NCBI GenBank assembly: GCA_964411425.1
Contig: CAYPKW010000005.1
Coordinates: forward strand, 1-64,000
DNA length: 64,000 nucleotides
Source of the DNA: CAYPKW01 sp964411425
GTDB taxonomy: Bacteria; Pseudomonadota; Alphaproteobacteria; Dongiales; Dongiaceae
Reading direction: 5' to 3'
A program made the position numbers and the translations under genes. Under the pieces are notes generated by a model. That model did no database searches, had not been told where the DNA came from, and saw only the letters and a list, made by a program, of their open reading frames with translations. Shown piece by piece: positions 59,201-64,000 of the stretch. Positions within the stretch are counted from its first letter, which is position 1. Each line of letters begins with the position of its first letter.

Positions 59201-60211
59201 CTATGTGGCGCTCTGGAGGCCGAGCAGCGAGCGGGCGAACGCCCCGGCCTCGAACGGGCGCAGGTCGTCGGCGCCCTCGCCCACGCCGATGGCGTGGATC
59301 GGCAGCCCGAAGCGCTGCGCCAGCGCCACCAGCACCCCGCCGCGCGCCGTGCCGTCGAGCTTGGTGACGACGAGGCCGCTCACCTCGGTCATGTCGCGGA
59401 AGGCCTCGACCTGGGCGTGGGCGTTCTGGCCGACCGTGGCGTCGAGCACCAACAGGCAGTGGTGCGGCGCCGCCGGCTCGAGCTTGCGCAGCACGCGGAT
59501 CAACTTCTGCAATTCGGCCATCAGGTGCGACTTGTTGTGCAGCCGGCCGGCGGTGTCGATCAGCAACAGGTCGATGCCGAGCTCGCGCGCCTCGACGAGC
59601 GCGTCGTAGGCGAGCCCGGCCGGATCGGCGCCCGCCTCGCGCGCCATCACCGGCACGCCGACGCGCTCGCCCCACAGCTTTAGCTGGTCGACGGCGGCGG
59701 CGCGGAAGGTGTCGCCCGCGACCAGCATGACGCGCCGCCCCTCGGCCTTGAACAGCCGCGCGAGCTTGCCGATGGTGGTGGTCTTGCCGCTGCCGTTCAC
59801 GCCCACGACCAGCACCACCGCGGGCTTGGCCGCGGGGTCGATGCTGAGCGGGCGCGCCACCGGCTCTAGGATGCGCTCGATGTCGAGCGCAAGCGCCCGG
59901 CGCACGTCCTCGGCCGAAGCTTCCCCCTCGAAGCGCGTCCTCGCCAGGTCCCGGACCAGGCCGGCCGCCGTCGCCGGCCCCAGGTCGGCGGCGATCAGCA
60001 GCTCTTCCAGCAGGCCGAGCGCGGCGGCGTCGAGCCTGCGCGCCGCGAGGATCCCGGCGATGCCCTCGCTCAGCCGGCCGGCCGAACGGGCGAGGCCTTG
60101 CCGCAGCCGGGCGAGCCAGCCTTCAGAGCCTGTTTCGGAACTCCTCATGAGCCGCGCTGCCGGTCGAAAATCGTCGGCTGCCAGGAGAAGCCCGCGGAGC
60201 GTATCAAGCAT
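59201..60211 (-). CDS. ftsY: Signal recognition particle receptor FtsY, N terminus replaced by a MITE
   Basis: 336 aa if read from ATG 60211. NG-domain is complete: VVGVNGSGKTTTIGKLARLF (P-loop), GDTFRAAAVDQL, DTAGRLHNK and TKLDGTARGG. FtsY docks SRP-ribosome complexes at the membrane. The 5' end is abnormal: a 269-bp inverted-repeat element occupies 60126-60394, so the first 29 or so residues (MLDTLRGLLLAADDFRPAAR..) are encoded by the element. An alternative ATG at 60148, within the element's terminal repeat, gives MRSSETGSEGWLARLRQ. Neither has a convincing ribosome site. The native start is ATG 60432, now separated. Confidence 0.92.
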   Translation of the reverse strand: MLDTLRGLLLAADDFRPAARLMRSSETGSEGWLARLRQGLARSAGRLSEGIAGILAARRLDAAALGLLEELLIAADLGPATAAGLVRDLARTRFEGEASAEDVRRALALDIERILEPVARPLSIDPAAKPAVVLVVGVNGSGKTTTIGKLARLFKAEGRRVMLVAGDTFRAAAVDQLKLWGERVGVPVMAREAGADPAGLAYDALVEARELGIDLLLIDTAGRLHNKSHLMAELQKLIRVLRKLEPAAPHHCLLVLDATVGQNAHAQVEAFRDMTEVSGLVVTKLDGTARGGVLVALAQRFGLPIHAIGVGEGADDLRPFEAGAFARSLLGLQSAT

Positions 60212-60394
60212 ACGATCAAGGGCTTCGACGCCGCAGCCGGCGATTTGCGCCGCAGCCCGCAGGGACGCGGCGCTTTTGGCCGAATGCGTTCGTCGCCGCT
60301 TCGTCGCCGATCGGCAAGATCAGCTTCCCCGCAGCTCCTGCGCCTCGGCAAAATGCGCTCGCGTCGCGGCCATGACGAGTTCCGAAATAGGCTC
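60126..60394. mobile_element. MITE-like element (269 bp) inserted in the ftsY 5' end
   Basis: Terminal inverted repeats match at 22 of 24 bases: left GAGCCTGTTTCGGAACTCCT (60126), right reverse complement GAGCCTATTTCGGAACTCGT. It is flanked by a 3-bp duplication TCA (60123-60125 and 60395-60397). No transposase is encoded, so it would depend on a transposase in trans. A 3-bp TNA duplication and GAGCCTGT ends suggest the IS1031-like branch of IS5, from memory only. A truncated copy is at 18.2 kb. Confidence 0.88.
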
Positions 60395-60428
60395 TCAGGG
60401 GCCGCCTCGACGGCGTTGTCGGCCTCGT

Positions 60429-61730
60429 TCATCGCCGGTCGTCGAGCGAGCCCAGCAGTTCCTCCGCGGCCGTCGCGGCGATGCGCGCCTCGACGATCGT
60501 GCCGGGCGCGGCATGCCCGTCGAGCCGCACCGGCGCGAAGTGCTCGCTGTGGCCGAACGCCCGGCCGTCCTCGCCCACGCGCTCCACCAGCACGGCGGCG
60601 CGGCTGCCGACGCGGCTATCCAGAAACAGCCGCCGGCGTGCGGCGCCGGCTTGGCGCAGCCGCCGGGCGCGCTCGCGGCGCACGTCTTCGTCCACCTGCG
60701 GCATCCGCGCCGCCGGCGTGCCGGGGCGCGGCGAATAGGGGAAGACGTGCAGGAAATCGAGGCCGCAGTCGGCCACCAGATCGAGGCTGCGGCGGAACAT
60801 GTCCTCGGTCTCGGTCGGGAACCCGGCGATGAGGTCGGCGCCCAGCGCGATGCCGGGCCGCAGGCGCCGGACCCGTTCGCAGAACAGGACCGCGTCGGCG
60901 CGAGAGTGGCGCCGCTTCATGCGTTTCAGAACCAGATCGTCTCCCGCCTGCAGGCTCAAATGCAGATGCGGCATCAGGCGCGGCTCGCCGGCGACGAGCT
61001 CGACGAGCTCGTCGTCGATCTCGATCGGGTCGAGCGAGCTGAGCCGCAGGCGCGCCAGCTCCGGTACGCCCGACAGCAGCAGGCTGACCAGGCGCCCGAG
61101 GCCGGGCGCGCCGGAAAGGTCGCCGCCGTAGGCGGTGAGATCGACGCCGGTCAGCACCACCTCGCGCCGGCCGCGCTCGACCAGCGCCCGCACCTCGGCG
61201 ACGACGGTCGCCACCGGCACGCTGCGGCTGGGGCCGCGGGCGTAAGGGATGATGCAGAAGGTGCAGCGGTGGTCGCAGCCCTGCTGCACCTGGACGAAGG
61301 CGCGCGCCCGGCCGTCGAAGCCGGCAACGAGATGGCCGGCGGTCTCGCGCACCGTCATGATGTCGGTGACCTCGATCCGCCGGCCGCCGGCAAGCGCCCG
61401 GAAACTCTCCGCCTTCAGCTTTTCCGCGTTGCCGATGACGTGGTCGACCTCGGCCATGGCGGCGAAGCGCCCCGGGTCGATCTGCGCCGCGCAGCCGGTG
61501 ACGACGATGCGGGCGTCCGGGTGCAGGCGCCGCGCCCGGCGGATCGCCTGGCGCGCCTGGCGCTCGGCCTCCGCCGTCACGGCGCAAGTATTGATGAGGA
61601 CAGTTAGGCCCAGCCCTGCGGCCGCCGCGTGGGCCCGCATCACCTCCGATTCGTAGGCGTTGAGCCGGCAGCCGAAGGTGACGACCCGCACGGCCTCGGC
61701 GCTGGTGGCGTCATCCGGCATGGCGGCCAA
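60429..61730 (-). CDS. mtaB: tRNA t6A37 methylthiotransferase MtaB
   Basis: 433 aa radical-SAM methylthiotransferase. Seen in order: MTTase N-terminal domain with Cys ligands (FGCRLN, NTCAVTAEAE, VTGCAAQ), radical SAM CxxxCxxC in GCDHRCTFCIIPYARG, then a C-terminal TRAM domain (about 370-425). Adds the 2-methylthio group to t6A37 of tRNA. M4 may be the real start. Its stop overlaps the ancestral ftsY start codon by ATGA, the usual arrangement in this class. Confidence 0.94.
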   Translation of the reverse strand: MAAMPDDATSAEAVRVVTFGCRLNAYESEVMRAHAAAAGLGLTVLINTCAVTAEAERQARQAIRRARRLHPDARIVVTGCAAQIDPGRFAAMAEVDHVIGNAEKLKAESFRALAGGRRIEVTDIMTVRETAGHLVAGFDGRARAFVQVQQGCDHRCTFCIIPYARGPSRSVPVATVVAEVRALVERGRREVVLTGVDLTAYGGDLSGAPGLGRLVSLLLSGVPELARLRLSSLDPIEIDDELVELVAGEPRLMPHLHLSLQAGDDLVLKRMKRRHSRADAVLFCERVRRLRPGIALGADLIAGFPTETEDMFRRSLDLVADCGLDFLHVFPYSPRPGTPAARMPQVDEDVRRERARRLRQAGAARRRLFLDSRVGSRAAVLVERVGEDGRAFGHSEHFAPVRLDGHAAPGTIVEARIAATAAEELLGSLDDRR

Positions 61731-61783
61731 GCTTATAGGCCGAGGCCGGCCCTACGTCCAACCCGTGTCGCCGCGCCGGGGCG

Positions 61784-62617
61784 TTACTGCGCCTTGGTGA
61801 GATCGACCCCGAACCACTTGTTCGAGAGCGCCGTCAGCGTGCCGTCGGCGTGCATCTCGGCCACGATCTCGGCGATCTTGGCCGTGAACTCGGCATCGCC
61901 CTTGTCCACCGCCACCGCCAGCGGCTCGTAGAACACCGCCGGCTCGATGATGCGGAACGGAAGCCCGTTCTTCACCGCCTCGGCCAGCGTGGGCAGATTG
62001 GATAGCACGCCGTCGAGCCTGACCCCGTCGCCGAGCTTCAGGTCCTCGAAGGCGGCACCGTCGGATTCGTAGGCGACGACCTTGCCCGGCTTCACCAGGA
62101 ACTCGAACGGCGGCGTGCCCTGGGCGTCCATCTTGAGCGTGCCGTTCAGATACTCCTCGTAGGTGCAGGCGGCACAGGCGCCGAGCGCCTTGCCGTTGAG
62201 GTCGGCCACGGCGTTCACCGCCGTGTTGTCCTTGTGCACGGCGAAGGAAGCCGGCGTGTAGTAATAAACGCCGGGGAAGTCCAGTACCTCGGCGCGCTCC
62301 TTGGTGGGCGTCATCGAACCCACGGCGATATCCCAGCGCGTGCCCCAGTGGCCGCCCACGGTGGCCTCCCACGAGGCGGTCACCGGTTTCAACTCGACCC
62401 CCAGGCGCTTCGCGATCTCCTTGCCGACCTCGACGTCGAAGCCGGTGAGCACGTTGTTCTCGTCGATGAAGGCGACCGGCGGGTAGCCTTCCGAGTAGGC
62501 GCCGGTGAGCGTCTTCGAGGCCAGCACGCGCTCCAGTACCTCGCCGGCCTCGGCCGGCGCCGCGATGACCAGGCCGAGCGCCAACGCGCCGGCCGCAGCC
62601 CCTGTCGATCCGATCAT
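61784..62617 (-). CDS. ABC-type amino-acid substrate-binding protein
   Basis: 277 aa with a signal peptide (cut near APAEA-GEV, about 24), periplasmic. PBP-2/SBP_bac_3 fold: GAYSEGYPPVAFIDENNVLTGFDVEVGKEIAKRLG (39-73), WDIAVGSMTPTKERAEVLDF, DLNGKALGACAACTYEEYL, GDAEFTAKIAEIVAEMHADGTLTALSNKWFG. It has an unusual Cys pair (ACAAC). Binds an amino acid or related ligand. No permease or ATPase gene follows in the window, so it is an orphan or its partners are elsewhere. Confidence 0.88.
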   Translation of the reverse strand: MIGSTGAAAGALALGLVIAAPAEAGEVLERVLASKTLTGAYSEGYPPVAFIDENNVLTGFDVEVGKEIAKRLGVELKPVTASWEATVGGHWGTRWDIAVGSMTPTKERAEVLDFPGVYYYTPASFAVHKDNTAVNAVADLNGKALGACAACTYEEYLNGTLKMDAQGTPPFEFLVKPGKVVAYESDGAAFEDLKLGDGVRLDGVLSNLPTLAEAVKNGLPFRIIEPAVFYEPLAVAVDKGDAEFTAKIAEIVAEMHADGTLTALSNKWFGVDLTKAQ

Positions 62618-62728
62618 GTCAAGCCTCCCTTGTCGATTTGCCCGCCCCGGCCACGGCCGGCGCCGGCGCCGGCGACTTTCGCCGATTTATCGCCCGGCCC
62701 GCGGCCCGGAGTCCATAGGCGTCGGAGA

Positions 62729-62751
62729 TCATGGGGGGACGGCCCCCATGA
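62729..62751. terminator. Hairpin at the end of the cytochrome gene set
   Basis: Perfect 9-bp stem TCATGGGGG / CCCCCATGA with loop GACGG, directly past the stop of the minus-strand cytochrome gene. No T-run follows on either strand, so intrinsic termination is uncertain. Confidence 0.4.
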
Positions 62752-62754
62752 CCC

Positions 62755-63264
62755 TCATTTCGGAATCCGCACCGACTCCTCGTCGTAATAACCCTCGGCC
62801 GCGCGGGCGTGGCAGGCCTGGCAATTGCTCTTCGAGCGGATGGCGGCACGGGTCCACACCGAATCGTTTGGTTTGCGATGGATGCCCCGCCAAACGGGCG
62901 TCTCGGTGATGCGCATCGGCGTCATGTCGGGGGCAAGCTCGCGCATGAAGACGGCGCCGCGCATTGTTCCGCTGGCGTCGGCGGCGTTGGCCGCAAGGTA
63001 GTCGAGCACTGCCTTGGCCGCGTTCGGCGCCAGCGAGGCGTCTTCGCCGAAATGCTCCGCGAGGCCGGCCACGATCGCCCGCCACGAGCGCTGCGGCAGC
63101 ATCTGCGGCTCGTACACCATGTGGCAGGCGCCGCATTCGGTTCGCATGGCGGCGGCCAACTCGGGCTTCCGCTCCAGCGAGGCCGCGAGCGTGTCCGCGG
63201 CCGGCGCCGACAGGCAGGCGATCAGGGCGACGAGGCGCAGGAGGTTCGGTTGCATGGCAGTCAT
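62755..63264 (-). CDS. Diheme cytochrome c (DHC family)
   Basis: 169 aa from ATG 63264, overlapping the DUF1924 stop by ATGA; ATG 63255 is the alternative. Signal peptide about 25 residues. Two haem-binding sites: CGACH (about 48-52) and CQACH near 155. Family marks: LPQRSWRAIVAGLAEHFGEDASL, LDYLAANAADA, RITETPVWRGIHR and YYDEESVRIP. A periplasmic electron carrier, probably delivering to or from a b-type cytochrome not in this window. Paralogous to the gene at the right edge. Confidence 0.9.
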   Translation of the reverse strand: MTAMQPNLLRLVALIACLSAPAADTLAASLERKPELAAAMRTECGACHMVYEPQMLPQRSWRAIVAGLAEHFGEDASLAPNAAKAVLDYLAANAADASGTMRGAVFMRELAPDMTPMRITETPVWRGIHRKPNDSVWTRAAIRSKSNCQACHARAAEGYYDEESVRIPK

Positions 63265-63680
63265 TGCGACATCATGAAGGTGATGAAATCGCCCTTTTCG
63301 AGCACCGTACATTCCCGTCCCAGCACGCTGCGGCAATTGCGCCCGAACCACTTCGCCACCTTCTCCGGGTCGGTGAAGCGTTCGGGCGTGAGCGACACCG
63401 CCATCGGCGCGATCGGCTTGCCGGCGCGCGTCTGCCCGGTATTCTTCGGCGAGGCGGTGTGACAGGTCGTGCAGGACGGCGTTTCGGCACCGCCGCCCTT
63501 GTGCACGGCGCTGAAGAAGGCCGCGCCGCGCTCGGCGGCGAAGCCGGCGAAGGCAGAATCGACTGCCTTCGCCTCGGCCGCCAATTGCTGGAGCAGGGCG
63601 TCGCGCGCCGGATCGGCCAGCGCGAAACCGGAGAGGGCGAGAGAGGCCAGCGCGGCCGCTAGGAACGTCAATACTTTCAT
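63261..63680 (-). CDS. DUF1924 monohaem cytochrome c
   Basis: 139 aa from ATG 63680. Signal peptide ends near GFALA-DPA. One haem site CTTCH in TPSCTTCHTASPKNTGQTRAG, and the DUF1924 signature RFTDPEKVAKWFGRNCRSVLGRECTVLEKGDFITFM. Family members travel with DHC cytochromes and a cytochrome b561-type protein, forming a small redox chain. Flanked on both sides by DHC genes with ATGA or 2-base gaps. Confidence 0.92.
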   Translation of the reverse strand: MKVLTFLAAALASLALSGFALADPARDALLQQLAAEAKAVDSAFAGFAAERGAAFFSAVHKGGGAETPSCTTCHTASPKNTGQTRAGKPIAPMAVSLTPERFTDPEKVAKWFGRNCRSVLGRECTVLEKGDFITFMMSQ

Positions 63681-63682
63681 TC

Positions 63683-64000
63683 TCACTCCGCTGGAATGTC
63701 GATAGCGTCGTCGTCGAACCGGCCGGTGTCGGCGTCGCGATGGCAGGCGGCGCAATTGCCCTTGCCGCCAACGCTCTTGCGCTCGAATACTGCCTCGGAA
63801 ACTTCGGCGTGCTTTTTCACCCAGTACGGCACGGCGGTGACGCGCTGGGGCATGGCCGGTGCGACCTCGCGGAACCGATTGCCGATCTCGTTGTCCCACG
63901 ACTCGGCCGCGTTGGCCTTGAGAAAACCCGCGATCTCCGCCGACGCGGCGGCGTCGAGGCTGGCGTCCTCGCCGAAATGATCGCCGAGTTCGGCCAGCAT
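63683..64000 (-). CDS. Diheme cytochrome c (DHC family), 5' end outside window
   Basis: The last 105 residues of a second DHC: internal Met at the edge in LAELGDHFGEDASLDAAASAEI, then RVTAVPYWVKKHAEV, haem site CAACH, and RFDDDAIDIPAE. By alignment with the 62.7 kb paralogue about 65 residues including the signal peptide and the first haem site lie beyond base 64000. It is probably the first or second gene of this minus-strand operon. Confidence 0.85.
   Translation of the reverse strand: MLAELGDHFGEDASLDAAASAEIAGFLKANAAESWDNEIGNRFREVAPAMPQRVTAVPYWVKKHAEVSEAVFERKSVGGKGNCAACHRDADTGRFDDDAIDIPAE

Overview
The window is high-GC, densely coded DNA from an alphaproteobacterium. I infer the class from the mix of lineage-typical families (DUF3572, DUF3035 lipoprotein, DUF2336 protein, the mtaB-ftsY pair, CTAG-ended extragenic hairpins). 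I cannot place it below class. Many genes start at GTG or TTG, and most neighbours overlap by ATGA or are a few bases apart. No rRNA, tRNA or CRISPR array was seen.

Layout. 1-3.6 kb is accessory: a 5'-cut reverse transcriptase of the Abi/UG defence type at about half the usual GC bias, a REP-like motif, and a hicAB toxin-antitoxin pair between direct copies of a dispersed repeat. 3.6-10.4 kb holds housekeeping and repair genes (NUDIX, TerC, AlkA-like glycosylase, esterase, HNH, SDR, pcm) and an exported MORN-repeat protein. 10.5-16.8 kb is an amide/amine cluster (APC permease, glutamine-synthetase-like ligase, DUF1116 protein, TetR regulator, formamidase). 17.0-18.2 kb is a cupredoxin plus FTR1 iron-uptake pair with a clear promoter. 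19.2-25.7 kb, all on the minus strand, is a catabolic cluster (choline-kinase-like protein, dimethylglycine-dehydrogenase-like flavoprotein, class III aminotransferase, BKACE enzyme, SDR). A Flp pilin, an MFS transporter and upp follow.

28.3-30.9 kb is a decayed foreign patch: a cluster of REP motifs, a frameshifted phage DUF4376 gene, a CoiA-like nuclease, and a D12-class adenine methylase broken by one in-frame TGA. 31-34.6 kb resumes catabolism (MttB-like methyltransferase, amidase, MaoC hydratase). 34.6-46.9 kb is core: ribF-ileS-lspA-DUF3035-two M16 peptidases, mutL, an MFS transporter, then rsmD and rluB. 46.9-51.3 kb has two homocysteine methyltransferase-type genes, a gamma-glutamyl hydrolase, tadA and pgk. 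51.4-55.2 kb has a PAS histidine kinase, a DUF2336 protein and a sorbosone-dehydrogenase-like protein. 55.3-58.2 kb is a complete mercury resistance module (merR | merTPFA) with the hallmark 19-base promoter spacer. 58.3-61.7 kb is EamA-ftsY-mtaB. 61.8-64 kb has a solute-binding protein and a DHC-DUF1924-DHC cytochrome c set that runs off the right edge.

The strongest unusual observation is a 269-bp MITE-like element with 24-bp inverted ends and a TCA target duplication, inserted 13 codons into ftsY. Computational removal of the element plus one TCA restores an in-frame FtsY start coupled to mtaB. As it stands, the essential ftsY must start inside the element. Other notable items are a low-GC mosaic segment in the ileS editing domain, three CTAG-ended double-hairpin elements (two supply stop codons), and the single-codon break in the methylase gene.
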